From Monilinia fructicola (taxonomy: Eukaryota; Ascomycota; Leotiomycetes; Helotiales; Sclerotiniaceae), in the NCBI GenBank assembly GCA_008692225.1, contig VICG01000006.1, positions 1,555,501-1,619,500 of the forward strand: DNA of 64,000 nt, read 5' to 3'. The position numbers and the translations under genes were made by a program. This document shows positions 24,101 to 35,173 of the stretch, piece by piece. The notes beneath the pieces are model-generated. The model was given only the letters and a program-made list of their open reading frames with translations. It ran no database searches and had not been told where the DNA came from. Each line of letters begins with the position of its first letter. Position 1 is the stretch's first letter.

Positions 24101-24795
24101 CAAGGCTCTATCGCACCCTTCTATGCCCCATTCAAACGCAGGTGCAAGACTCAATTCCAATTACTCGAATGTTAGCAAATCGAAAATCTCCTCTGCGCAT
24201 CTCCCCAAGACCGAAATATGAACGCCTGCACAAGTGGTCAGGATGGAACTTCCAACAGCTCAGGCATTAGCAAATGTTTACGCAGAAAGGAAAATTGACA
24301 GAGGAACAATGGCGAGGCAGGTCAACAACATCGAAACAAAGCCATGAAAATTCCATGGATTAAAACCCCTACTGGTTCCCTAATACTCAACATACAATGG
24401 CCTACATGTTTACAGACTACAATGGATCATTGTAAAGGGTTCAGTCAATGCGATTCGAGTCCTGCCTCGAGTTTCCGTTTGGTTCAATTCCATGGTTAGT
24501 AGCACGTTTTCACTCACAGAAAATGCAGGTGCAAGACTCAATTGGAGGTTGGGAATCGTGTGCGGCAATCCTATGAACAGCTCCAAACGAAAAAAGTTGT
24601 TACGTGTAAGGCAAATTCTCACAAATGATCGATTTATCTTAGTGAATGTTTTTGCCCCCCTTCTTTGAATACTTGAATGGTCCTATGAGTTTAGAGTGAG
24701 AACGATATCCCTTCCAACTCATAGTATTCGGACCCTCAAGAATGTATGCCCTAATTCAAACTCTGGTGTCATCAGGTCGAAATGTCTTTTCTCAT
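21138..24795. other. long gene-poor region after the NRPS
   Basis: About 3.7 kb with no convincing gene. Open frames near 22720-23085 (plus) and 22370-22800 (minus) overlap each other and lack domain features. A 14-bp tandem duplication (CCTTGATGGACA) lies near 22600-22622. A 19-bp sequence occurs twice at 24138 and 24525. The region separates the NRPS core from the Myb-like gene. Confidence 0.5.
24138..24543 (+). repeat. 19-bp direct repeat pair
   Basis: The 19-mer GCAGGTGCAAGACTCAATT occurs at 24138-24156 and again, identical, at 24525-24543. Flanks diverge immediately on both sides. The 387-bp spacing and the non-coding setting suggest remnants of a duplicated or mobile segment, but no terminal inverted repeats were seen. 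Confidence 0.5.
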
Positions 24796-26247
24796 TTATC
24801 CTTCTTCATTATCCATGTCGATAGCCTCATCGTCCTCATCGCTGGCTTCCTTGTCTTTGCCGTCCGCGTTGTCTTTATCGTCCGCATCTTCTCCAACGCT
24901 ATGCTCTATAGCTCTTCTTTGATTGTCATTCTCCTCCTTCCATGCCAGGTAATTGTCTTTCCCATCGATGCGGCCAAGCCGCTGGTAGAGTTCATGCTTG
25001 TCCTGCAAAACAGTCGGCTCGTAATTTTTACCACCATTCTGAACAACGGAGTCTGCAATCTCCTTCCACATCTCCCCCCTGATTTTCTTTAGCATCACGC
25101 TTTTGTCTCTTTCAAATTGCAGCTTTAAATCTTGTCTCTTCTTTTCGATCTTTGCCTCCACACCTTGCTTGTATACGCACATCCTTTGAATCTGACATGA
25201 AAGAAATTAGTACATACAGAGCAATGGCGGCCCACTTCGCAATGAGTAAGAAGTTAAATACTAAACCTACGTCACCATGCTCAATCTCAGTCCCTGCTGC
25301 CTTGACTCTTGGCCAGCGTTTTTTAAGCGTATTAATAGTGGTTTCTGATGAGGTTTCTGTTGCCGAATTGAAGTGAACTTGGATTTCCTTCCACTGCCAG
25401 TCAGGATGCTGCGTCTTGAGGTCGAATAAAAGTCGATCATCCTTATTTAAAGTGTCATATGAATCAGGTTTGTAGGCATTTGCAGAAAACTTCGCTTTCT
25501 TACGAACGATTTCATCATCTCTAGAAGTGCTGCCTCGCTTCTTGTTACCTTTGGCTGAGATTGCATCCCTGATAGACAGTTCGTTCTTAGTATCAAAGAC
25601 TGAAGAGCTTTCGTTGTCAGTTGCTTCGGTTTCCTTGACTTTGGTAGCTGGCTTCTTTGCAGTCGGTTTATTATGCTTAGAGGTGGCAGCGACTTTCTTG
25701 GGAGATTTTCCCTCGGCTTCAGAATCATCACTTACGATGTCGGTTGCTGGCTTTCTTTTGGGTTTGGTGTCTTTGAACGCAGGCTTTTTCTGAGCAGTTG
25801 TAGCGTTGGATGAGTCAATTTTGCCCCCATGGCTATGGTTATCGACATCAGAGACACCATCCTCATCAGTAATCGTAATTTTTGCCATCTCAACTTCTAC
25901 ATCTTGTTTCTTCGTGGTAGTGGATTCATTCCCTGAGGAATCTATTGGCAATTGATCTTCAGCTGAGGAGATCTAGAATAGATATGATCAGCTTTTGGTC
26001 GAGGTATGGAGTCAGGGGACAAAATTGGGGGCGTGGCCGATAGTTCTGTATCCAACGGCCATTCATTCAACTTGACAGAAAAGAAAATGTTTGACACTGA
26101 AATCGATACGGCCAACAGAATTTGTAGAGGGAAGGATCTTTGCAAGGATCGAAAGTAAAAAGACGTTGGACTTACATCTGATTCATGTACCAATTCTTCT
26201 TGCGACGTAGCACGCGATGATCTCTTAATTGCCCTGTTGCGAGGCAT
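24796..26247 (-). CDS. Myb/SANT-like nuclear protein
   Basis: Exons 26247-26176, 25972-25271 and 25191-24796 give 389 residues, with all junctions in phase. The N-terminal half is rich in Lys, Ser, Asp and Pro, with nuclear-localisation-like runs (KPKRKPA, KKPATK). Residues about 180-235 form a Myb/SANT-like helix-turn-helix: LNKDDRLLFDLK, then PDWQWKEIQVHF, then INTLKKRWPRVK, with regularly spaced tryptophans. A charged coiled-coil stretch (EAKIEKKRQDLKLQFERDK) follows, then an acidic tail full of Asp/Glu. This architecture fits a DNA- or chromatin-binding protein; no named ortholog is recognised. It lies between the NRPS cluster and the GNAT gene and need not belong to the pathway. Confidence 0.8.
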
Positions 26248-27174
26248 AGTGTCGGAGTCAGAAGACTAGTCCCGAAGGTTGAGATTTGATTATGGTACAA
26301 TGGTTGCGTTCAATATCTCGCCTTTGAATATAGATGTAGAACGTGGAATGGGTGTACCGAAAGTTTGGGCAACGTGCGTATTAAGTATACATTCGCCAAT
26401 CAAACAGCAAGGCAACGATAGTTTGACCTCCAAATCAAATAAAGGAAAGACTTACCTAGATGATGCTCTAGCTCTTGGCGGTTGCAAAATTACGAAGAGC
26501 AATGCATGTTGTTCACAATTGTACGTCACACAATCGGCAACTTCAATGATACTGATCTTGAGACGTTCCTGTCAAACTAGGACTCATCATTATGGTTCCT
26601 TTATTTGGTTCAATTCTGATACAATTATACACACTTGTGTATATGTAGTTAGAACTTAATTAGCCTATATTACGGCATAGAAACCTAGATATCTGACGAC
26701 TTTCGAGAGGTGTCTTGACATTTCCCTTTATATTCCTACTGATTCCTGCTAATTCCTGGACCTCCATGATCTTCCCTAGTACAACGGATTGTAGCCTAAT
26801 GTTTTCTGATCCAAACTCTCTCTACGTGGTAATTCTCGAACTCATGAGTTTAGATGTTTATTCACTTTGATGCCTAATGCATGAACCCTCACTTTTTAAG
26901 TTCACAGAAAGGTCTCTGTGTAAGTTCCTGTTGCAAGAAGTATGGACTAACCCTAGAATCCGGATATAGAGTCTACCAATATATATGTTAGTGTAGTGTT
27001 GATAATCTTGCGTTGCTATCGATCGGGGTCTGCTATTAGATTCGTCTTGTCACAGAGATAGAACAAGTCCGAGCGTCCAACGTTTGTTAGCAGGCGTCAC
27101 ACTACACGTGATTCTTTCTCAGTTCGTGCTGAAATCCAGCTCCCTGTCGCATTATTTTCTTCGAAAAGGCAAGA
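26248..27174. other. divergent intergenic region
   Basis: About 0.9 kb between the Myb-like gene (minus) and the GNAT gene (plus). Apart from a 127-codon open frame at 26279-26659 with no domain features, nothing is visible. Confidence 0.4.
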
Positions 27175-27810
27175 ATGCCTTCATCCGACTCCTCAAAATT
27201 CTTCACCGAAGACTGGACGGTAACCCTTCCCTCTCATCCCAATCTCCGCTTCATCCGCCTGATCCCCAGCCGCTACAACCATCTAGTGCGCATCCTCAGT
27301 AATCCCCTGAACGATCCAAATAACCGCCGTCCGGATGATACCAGCTGGCAGGATTCCGATTCACAAAATTTAACATCCATCTTCACCAAGCGCTACCTTG
27401 CCGCCAAGATGGACCACAAGGCCCTCTCACTTCTCGTCGAAGAAGATGGCAAGATGGTCGGTATCGGGATGATTCACGAATTGGAACATCAACCCCGCGT
27501 AGCAAACATTGGCACGATACTGGAAGCTGAAGGGAGAGGTCATGGAGTTGGCAAAGTGTTAATGGAGTTACTGTTGAGGTTGAGCAACGAGCTAGACGTG
27601 GATGCTGTGGAAGCGGGGACCTTCAAGGCGAATGCGGCTATGAGGGGGTTGATGAGGAGTTTAGGGGTCGAGGAGACGGACGAGGAGAAGACCATGCCGG
27701 GGAATAGGAAGGTGGCCGAGATTCTGTTCAAGGACATTGCACGAGAGAGGTGGAAGGATCTGGAAATTGGTGTGGAGTTTCTGGGAATGGCGGATGGATG
27801 GGGAGGGTGA
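27175..27810 (+). CDS. GNAT-family N-acetyltransferase
   Basis: A single-exon 211-residue protein, a normal size for this family. Residues about 85-150 form the GNAT core: LSLLVEEDGKMVGIGMIHE (strands 3-4), then the acetyl-CoA loop GRGHGVGKVLM (R/QxxGxG/A type), then VDAVEAGTFKANAAMRGLMRSLGV, where the Asn and the following helix match motif B. The C-terminus carries the extra strand GVEFLGMADGW. It would transfer acetyl from acetyl-CoA to an amine; the substrate cannot be told. G+C rises in the second half. The ATG at 27175 precedes the first conserved strand by a suitable distance. Confidence 0.85.
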   Translation: MPSSDSSKFFTEDWTVTLPSHPNLRFIRLIPSRYNHLVRILSNPLNDPNNRRPDDTSWQDSDSQNLTSIFTKRYLAAKMDHKALSLLVEEDGKMVGIGMIHELEHQPRVANIGTILEAEGRGHGVGKVLMELLLRLSNELDVDAVEAGTFKANAAMRGLMRSLGVEETDEEKTMPGNRKVAEILFKDIARERWKDLEIGVEFLGMADGWGG

Positions 27811-29464
27811 ATGTTGGGCGATTCATTGATGGATCACGCGTTGCACAGGTGCCGAGCTTGAAAGAGGTTATCGAATGCTTGAGAGACTAGTGCCGCTAGC
27901 ATTGTACTGTACGTGTTTCTCCTTCCTCTGCCTCAATCTTGAGTCTGGCCATGCGGTACTTTCTCTCCTTGAACGCTCGATGTATAATCTTGATTATTTT
28001 ACTGCGTCTTTTCTTCAGGCATGTTGATAACGCTTCCCCCCGCTGCCTCCACCACCAACGCATTGCTCTGGGATAAGGTCCACTGGTGGTCTTGTACCCA
28101 AGCACTTTTCCTGTATTGTATCCTTAGACCGGCACACCTGTATAGCTTTCTGGGTCTCTACATTTTCATGGTAGATATTAAGTTTCGGCGATTGAATTTC
28201 CATTGTGTAATGGAGTGAGTGGAGTAGGGGACGGGGACTGAGGGCCGGGGTATCGATGATCGGGGTCATCTATCTAGGGCGGTATTGTTTTGACGATGTT
28301 AGAAATCGAAGGAGACAACTAAGTATGACAAAACTAAATGGACACCCAGGGAGAAGACTGTGATTGTTATCAAGGCGAATGCTTGAGGTATTGGTGTATG
28401 TGCATTGTGAAGGGTCTTTTCATGATGTTTCTAGTGTTCGAGTTGTACCAAGTCATCTCAGATAATCTCAAATTGGATTCTGAGCAGGGTAAATGGATCT
28501 ATGCGGTGCTGGTGTGCATAACACAGGAATGGTTTAGCGAATCTGAAAATTCCAAATGTGCACCAAAACGCGGCTAAATCCATGAATCCACTACGGACGG
28601 TGAGTTTCTTCGTGAGCTTTCCAGAAATTTTATGTAACTATCGGAACCATATTTCACTTTGGGACAAGCCTGGCAAAGTACCGCTTCCGTGGATTTCAAC
28701 AGACGGTCCAACGCACTACAGTACCCAGAGCAAAGAATTCCAACCCCTCGGTGTGGTCACCCCGTATGCAGGAGCTACATGCTGTACATAGCGTGGCCCA
28801 CCAGATCCGTGAAGAAGCAAATGTTGGGTTGTCATTCCAATTTCGTCCTAGCTCGACATGCCACGCTCTAGACCGAATAGATCGATACGCGATGCCCCCC
28901 TTTACCTGGGTATCCACAAGCTATGACAATTTGCCACAACATTTGACAACCTCGGCCCCATCTCCTGATTAGTCTAAAGTGCGGACGTGCTGGCAAATGG
29001 CCCAAGTGAGACGGTACGGATAGATTGAACGGTCAAGGATCTAGAGCATTCTCCAACATCCCATATCTGGGGATGGTCTCCACGTTTTTGTGGATCTCTC
29101 CTCGGTGTTTTCCTTCAGCCATTTCACCCACAGAAATCAGACCGTGTCCTCAATTCTCCATCGAAAGCTTCGTGTAAAATCTAGGGACGAGTGTGCATCT
29201 ACTCGGGGGTTGAGGTGTGAAGAGATCACGGTCTGAGTTTTTGAAAAATTTGAAGTGCACACGCCAATGTTGCAAATGGACGAGTCGTCTCTGTAAAACT
29301 TCAAAACTCTCATTATATTCATCGTCTTCTCATTATATCACATGCCTTTAAAGGCTATTTCGTACCATCTAAAATTATACCCAGACGCACCCGATACTGA
29401 GCTCCCATAACCATCTAACATAATCCATCATCGCTAGCATAAACATATCTGATAAGAAAACCTT
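27811..29464. other. intergenic, no supported gene
   Basis: About 1.65 kb between the GNAT gene and the sugar transporter. Small overlapping ORFs near 28560-28970 occur on both strands but show no domain, signal peptide or conserved splice pattern. No RNA gene is recognised. Confidence 0.4.
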
Positions 29465-31004
29465 TCACAGAGGTACATTATAACCTTTAAACTTTCGCGC
29501 CGGTACTCCTTGCTGGAATAGCCAGTCCAACTCCTCAAATGTCCTACCATTAGTCTCCGGAACTCTCAACCAAACCCATAACGTGCCTATTGTTGATGTA
29601 CCCGCAAAAATGAACCCAATTTTCCCCCTCAAATCCGCTGAATCTGGATTTATCAATAGTGGAATGGCAATGTTCATGAGAATGCCAAACACACTCTGTA
29701 CCACTATACCCAGCCCAACGGTCCTTGACCGTAGTGACGAGGTAGGAATTTCTGCGAAGAGAGCCCAACCCATTGGTCCAATCGTCGAGAGATAAATGAA
29801 TGAGAAAATGATCACACAAGCTACTTGGCCAAAAGCAGGCCCTTTGCTCGAGTAATTGGGTAGGATATCCAATATGCCGATTAGCAGGAGTAAGAATGTC
29901 AAGATGGCTGTTCCAACCAGAGATGTCGATCGACGTCCACATCTATTTATAAGAAACCATGAACAGATAACCCCAAGCAATCCCAAAACCGTAACTCCGA
30001 CTGATAGGGTGAATGCGTCAGAGTTGGAAAGACCGGCAAGTTCGAAGAAATAACTCGAGTATCCGACTGAGAAGACGACGCCGGTAAGCTGAGCGACAGC
30101 AAAGATCCCCATAGCGATCTCGGTGCGGCGGAGGTTGGAGCCACGGAAACAATCGAGATACGTTGTTTCGGAGGAATTTTTGGCTTCTGCAGAGATTATC
30201 GCTGCCATTTCCTCTACGATGGTAGGCGGAGATAGGTAACCAAGACGCGTGAGGGTTGAGATTGTAGAATCTGTTTTGGCATGGCGAAGGAGATACCAAG
30301 GGGATTCAGGTGCGAAGGGGAGGCCAAGAAGTATAATGACGGGGAAGATGAACTGAAGAGCAAAGGGAATCTTGTAAGCCCCCGAGGAGGAAAACGTTCC
30401 TGTGCCCTTCAGAACGAGGTTTCCCGTAAGTTGGCCAATGGAAATTAGCAGCTGAACTCCAGACGTCGTTACGCCTCGTATGGTAGCAGGGCATATTTCA
30501 GCAGCATAACTTGACGGAATAGTAAGAAATGCACCCAAGGCTAGACCATTGACAAGCTGCAACAGATTAGCTTTAGCCCAGACTTAGGAATCAGAAATAC
30601 TACCTTTCCGATGAGCAAGACCACAGAAGATGCCGCAAACACTTGTAAAAATGCAGCACAAATACTCAACAAACACCCAACTCCCAGCATCAATCTCTTG
30701 CCGAACTTATCCGCAAGATATCCTGTTGCGATAGCTCCAAAGAATTGGCCAATATATGAAGCTGAGTTGAAGCCCGTTTGCCATTTTGAGCTTATTATGT
30801 ATTTGCCTTTGTATTGATATCCAAAATCTCGCTCGAATGATTCTATTGATATCGATCCATTGGATATCTACAAGCATCGTTTAGCCATCATGCGAAAGTT
30901 TGAGAAATGAATCTTTTACTGACTTGTATATCCATTCCCCAATTGATAGCAGCCAAGGCGAAGAATCCTGACCATACTACCGCTACTTTGTGTCTCTTCA
31001 CCAT
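29465..31004 (-). CDS. MFS sugar (alpha-glucoside-type) transporter
   Basis: Exons 31004-30924, 30867-30604 and 30556-29465 give 478 residues and about 12 membrane segments. Sugar-porter signatures are present: GxxADKFGKR after TM2 (TGYLADKFGKR), PESPWYLL after TM6, NRCGRRS after TM8 and PETNGRTFEELDWLF at the C-terminus, as in fungal maltose/alpha-glucoside permeases. The start used is an internal ATG at 31004. Upstream, an ATG at 31101 opens a plausible hydrophilic N-terminus (MKETQVNVSEEP), but it is one base out of frame with the transporter. A single extra base in the T-run at 31040-31043 (plus strand) would explain this. With that segment the protein would have the usual about 510 residues. 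It acts at the plasma membrane; sugar specificity is unknown. Confidence 0.88.
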
Positions 31005-31101
31005 CTCCCATGTCGAAACATCCTCCCTTTCCCCGTGACTTTTGCAAAGTCGTGACTGAGGCGATGGGCTCCTCAGAAACGTTTACTTGTGTCTCCTTCA
31101 T
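31005..31101 (-). other. out-of-frame 5' extension of the sugar transporter
   Basis: The segment 31101-31005 encodes MKETQVNVSEEPIASVTTLQ in frame 0, then continues as HGEREDVSTWEMVKRHK only after skipping one base. The second part matches the usual WEMVKRHKVAVVWS-type start of TM1 in this family. No intron can bridge it. The switch lies at an AAAA run (minus strand). Confidence 0.6.
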
Positions 31102-31755
31102 CTTCGTGGGTTTATTGCTGTTGATAACGCGAAGAAAAAAGTCGTTGTTAGCAATTCATTTCCTGACGATTTTTCTCAGATGGTATGATGTACGAATGCT
31201 GATCCTTCAAAAGATTTACATGCGGGAGCCATGCTTAATCATGTAAAATCTGGGGAAATCCCGGAACCAAATAAGGTTAATATATTACCCTTTTATAGCT
31301 CAGAGATGAAGGGTCACGGTCCAAAGATGGGATTTCGTATCAATTGACATGTCAAGAGGCTGGGGTTCCGTAATAGCCGGTGAAGAATACCCCTGATTTC
31401 ACGGAGTACCGGTATACGACTTGTTCTGATTCATGCACTTTCTACATGGAGGATAAAGATGAAGACTAATTTCTCAAATATGGGGCCACAGACCAATATT
31501 ACTAGGTAGTTAAACCTAGAAACCCTTTAAATTCTTCAATTGTGATACCCTTAACTCGCTGGGAAGTTATTGTTACAGAAAAACTTTGAAAAGTGGACCG
31601 GCCAGTTAAATTATTGGCACTATCCTCAAATATCTCCAAGAAAACCAACTACCCGGTAACGAATGTGAATAATGATCCAATCCTGACATGCAAAGAAACG
31701 TGGCTGAGGGAGTCGAGATTGTGATGGGAAAACTTGCTGAAATTGCATTGACATC
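31102..31755. other. intergenic, nothing recognised
   Basis: About 650 bp of AT-rich sequence upstream of the sugar transporter. It contains no CGG-N2-CCG site, no gene and no repeat that I can support. Confidence 0.4.
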
Positions 31756-32562
31756 TCAAATGATCCCAGCAAATATCAAAATTAGGAGTTTTCCCAACTG
31801 CTTCCTCTCTATGTTCCAATAATCATGTGCGTATGACAGTAGAGCTTGCTGTTCAGGAATTGAGATCATATGAATGGTTTCTTTGATAATGCCGACATCA
31901 TGCCCACTCATCAACACGAGCGCTCGTAGCAACATCAATACTCCGGCACCTCCAAGGATTTGTGAAATTATTGGTGTGAGGTAAAGGGCTGTGTCAATGA
32001 ATTCATAATATAGAGATCCATCAAAGACACCAAGTCGTCGATCTTCTAGTAATATGTCACTTATTGCTTGGAGCAGGTGCAATATTTGTTGCGCCGCGAG
32101 ATTCTCCATCTGCTGGTTTCCCACTGAGCCATAAAGCAGCATCTCGTCAATACGAGCCGACAGAGGGTTCTCTATATCTTCGATACGAATTCCGAATGGA
32201 TCGAGACAATATTGCGTTTCTTCCAAACTGTTAATAACAGCAAAAACCCATCGCCCTGCCTCTGAAAGCTTCTCAGGATCATCAGCATGTTCAAATGAAC
32301 TTCCAAACAGATCCATAAAATCAATTCTCGGGTTGCCTCTTTCACGGGCTTGATGATGAATGCCAGGTAGATTTCGTGATACGTAATTTGATGGCATTAT
32401 CATATCCCGTTGATTCGGGAAACTGAGAGCGACGGGCGGATTGAGCTTCTGAAGATGCTTGACAGGGCTTTTGTAGTGTAAAGGCGGATTTGGTAAAGCA
32501 GTCGGAATGTGCTGGCGATTATTTCTTAAGCCAGCCGTGATTATTCCATGATAAGGAGCCAT
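31756..32562 (-). CDS. hypothetical protein
   Basis: A 268-residue open frame without introns. The N-terminal 80 residues are basic and Pro/Asn-rich. The rest is predicted mostly helical (FMDLFGSSF, GRWVFAVINSLEET, NLAAQQILHLLQAISDILLED), with a hydrophobic stretch IISQILGGAGVLMLLRALVLM near residues 200-220. The helical repeats recall the C-terminal ligand-like region of small Zn2Cys6 regulators (AflR type), but there is no zinc cluster. An open segment at 33179-33460 on the same strand could be an upstream exon. Family not assigned; it may be an incomplete or decayed gene. Confidence 0.45.
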   Translation of the reverse strand: MAPYHGIITAGLRNNRQHIPTALPNPPLHYKSPVKHLQKLNPPVALSFPNQRDMIMPSNYVSRNLPGIHHQARERGNPRIDFMDLFGSSFEHADDPEKLSEAGRWVFAVINSLEETQYCLDPFGIRIEDIENPLSARIDEMLLYGSVGNQQMENLAAQQILHLLQAISDILLEDRRLGVFDGSLYYEFIDTALYLTPIISQILGGAGVLMLLRALVLMSGHDVGIIKETIHMISIPEQQALLSYAHDYWNIERKQLGKLLILIFAGII

Positions 32563-33955
32563 TTCTCATTGATTTGATTTTATCAAAGCCGTCTCCTAGG
32601 GAAGAAAAATTATAGACTCAAAGGACTGGCGGTAAGCGTAGCAATAAAATTTTACAATTATATTCGGGATAAATAATGTTTGATTTTGGGGGTCACAAGA
32701 GTGAAGACAGCTAAAGACAGTGAGTTTGAGAAATAGGTCTGAAGGAGATGCCCTGGAGGCTTAATAGAAACAAACTCTATTTTCACACCTCGTACAAAGA
32801 GCTGCACTCACCTTGAGGATTAAGTCACACATATAGAACTTCGACAACACAATAAAAAATGGTCCAGTGCCATTGGCCCCGATTGAAGTACCCCGAGCTG
32901 CTGTACCAAAATAATCTGCCCTATTGTGCTACGCAAACATAGGAAAACGAGCAGATATTAAGCATATCGCTTGATTGCGAGGACAAGAAATGAGATTGTT
33001 ACATGATAATTTATGTTTTAACATCATGGTGGATGAATGCTGGTGCACTTGACCAGAAATCGCGACACGATATAGTACTTCGTGTATGCAATAGTCGGAT
33101 GATGGGAAACTCAGCCTCTGATAGATATGCAAGTAGCTATAGGAGCACTTTGGGCGGTAGAAGAATTTCCGGATAGTATCACTCACCGAATTCTTTAGAG
33201 CAAACAGACAGACGTGACAGATTGGCAGGCAGCTGCGGAGCAGGCTTCACCGAGAACATCATTTGCTTAGTAGACAGAAAGATGAGGTGACTTGAATTGC
33301 TTGTATCCCAGTCCCTTTGATCTGCACGCATCATCAACGTTGATGTTTGTTCAGCCATGCGTGTGATCATGAATTCTAACTCAGATGCCAGCAGATACAA
33401 TGTAGCAACAGCAACAGAACTCTCACCAAACAAGCTCGTCCTCAGATTGTAGTCCGTGGCTGAAAATATTGGATGGCATTGTTCATGGTCGCTTTTCTAT
33501 CGAAGAACCGAACACGATGAAATAAAAAAAACATCCGCGTGAGTATGACGCGGCGTTAGGCAAATATTCGGTGCGGAAAATGAATAAACCGAAGAATTTT
33601 GGTGCAAGTGAAAATACCGTCCGGATATAAGGGCTCGGCGTTTGAAATCGGATTTGATAAGTCAATAAGCCGGAAAGCTCACTGTCGCATAGTCAGCCGG
33701 CTCGGATCCGAAAGCCGTCGTCCAGGATTCAGTAAATGAGTATCATACCATTAAAACGACATCTGCACTGAGCTAAGAGGTGATCATCAAAACAATGAGA
33801 GAAGATAAATATCAATTGGATCTCCTTCATTTCAAGGGCTTCATACTTCTTTCACAGCTTCATTTCAAAGATCAATAACCTAAACATTCTCAACTTCCAC
33901 GTCAAAAGATATCCAGATAATTTTCGACACTTCATTCACATCCCATTCAATCAAA
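32563..33955. other. intergenic, one exon-like segment and a CGG site
   Basis: Upstream of the hypothetical gene and of the second FAD monooxygenase. On the minus strand, 33460-33179 is open after a TTTTCAG acceptor and encodes a helical stretch (SLFGESSVAVATLYLLASEL). It might be part of a gene with 31756-32562, but no joining introns or start were found. CGGATCCG at 33703 belongs to the flanking FAD gene promoter. Confidence 0.35.
33703..33710. promoter_or_regulatory. CGGATCCG palindrome upstream of the second FAD monooxygenase
   Basis: CTCGGATCCGAA contains the same CGG-AT-CCG core seen at 5710 and 15402. It lies 246 bp before the ATG at 33956, nearly the same distance as for the core cluster genes. 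This is the main sequence hint that the gene belongs to the cluster regulon. Confidence 0.5.
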
Positions 33956-35173
33956 ATGTCTGCACCATCTTCCAAAGAAGTTGCTATCATCGGATCAGGG
34001 TTATCTGGTCTAACTCTTGCTCTTGCCCTTCAACAAAACAACATAAAATGTCGAGTTTACGAAAGTCGCCCTGCACCTTTGAACATCGGAGGTGCTGTTA
34101 TGCTTTCCCCCAATGCTCTCAAAGTTTTGAAAGCTCTCAACGTCTATGATAGACTTCATCATAAGGGTTACAATTTCGATAACCTTGAATATCGAACTGC
34201 TGGCGATGGAAAGTTGGTAGAGATCCAAGAATTCGGCTCTGAGGAGAAATATGGTTTCAAGGCTCTTCGAATTTACAGACATGTCCTCATCACCGAACTA
34301 CTTGAAATGTTCAAAGAACAGAACATTCCTATTAGTTTTGGCAAGAAATTCTCACGTGTCATTTCGGAGACTGATAAAGAGGTTGAATGGGAATTTAGTG
34401 ACGGTACAACGGGTACTGCCCCCCTTCTCATTGGAGCTGATGGTATTCATTCTACCGTTCGTCGTTACCTATACCCTGATTTGGAGACCAAGTTCACGGG
34501 AATGGTTGGGATCACAGCAGCTGTGCCAACATCTCAATTACAACTTCCGGAAGGATATCATATTCCCGTCACATTGATGTCACAAAAGGGTGCATTTGTG
34601 ATTGCCCCTCAACAAGAAGATGGATCTGAAGTCTTGATTGGAAAACAATTACGCATCGAAGAGAAAGACAGAGCTGGATGGACTGATTTATCAAACAACA
34701 AAGAGGAAAGTGTCAGGTTCTTGCAAAGCAACAATGACCTATTCCCCGAGATCGTTCATAACGCCGTATCCAAAATTTCTCACGACAAGATCAATGTTTG
34801 GCCTTTTTACATCGTTCCTAAACTCGAGAATTGGGCATCTGAAAATCGTCGTGTGGTAATTCTTGGTGATGCAGCTCATGCGATTCCTCCTTCTGCGGGC
34901 CAAGGTATTAATCAGGCATTTGAAGACGTTTATATCTTTGCATTGTTGCTTGCAAAGGCAAACAAGGGGGATATTCAGAGTGCACTTACTTTCTGGCAAG
35001 ACTACAGACAGAAGAGAGTTGGAAAGGTTTTGGAGTTGAATCAACAAATCGATTTGAGACGCTTACCTGGAACTCCGGCAGATCAGAGGAGAGAGCCATT
35101 CGATTTGAGTTGGTTGTACAATGTAAACTTCGAGGCAGTTGTAGAAGAGTGGGCTGCTCAACAAGGAAATTGA
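33956..35173 (+). CDS. FAD-dependent monooxygenase, salicylate hydroxylase-like
   Basis: An intronless 405-residue flavoprotein, full length for the group. Motifs in order: GSGLSGLTLALAL (FAD GxGxxG, residues about 13-18), an acidic strand end at VYESRP, the DG motif LLIGADGIHSTVRR (about 160-173) and the GD motif VVILGDAAHAIPPSAGQGINQAFED (about 300-324). PSAGQG and the following helix fit the salicylate/6-hydroxynicotinate-type hydroxylases that add oxygen to aromatic rings with NAD(P)H. There is no signal peptide; it is probably cytosolic. The start context is good (tcaaaATG). It lies next to the C2H2 regulator, with a CGGATCCG site upstream that is shared with the NRPS cluster genes. Confidence 0.92.
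   Translation: MSAPSSKEVAIIGSGLSGLTLALALQQNNIKCRVYESRPAPLNIGGAVMLSPNALKVLKALNVYDRLHHKGYNFDNLEYRTAGDGKLVEIQEFGSEEKYGFKALRIYRHVLITELLEMFKEQNIPISFGKKFSRVISETDKEVEWEFSDGTTGTAPLLIGADGIHSTVRRYLYPDLETKFTGMVGITAAVPTSQLQLPEGYHIPVTLMSQKGAFVIAPQQEDGSEVLIGKQLRIEEKDRAGWTDLSNNKEESVRFLQSNNDLFPEIVHNAVSKISHDKINVWPFYIVPKLENWASENRRVVILGDAAHAIPPSAGQGINQAFEDVYIFALLLAKANKGDIQSALTFWQDYRQKRVGKVLELNQQIDLRRLPGTPADQRREPFDLSWLYNVNFEAVVEEWAAQQGN

Noticed and set aside
24742..25092. 116-residue hydrophobic plus-strand frame
   Set aside because: Antisense shadow of the Asp/Glu/Lys-rich tail of the Myb-like gene.
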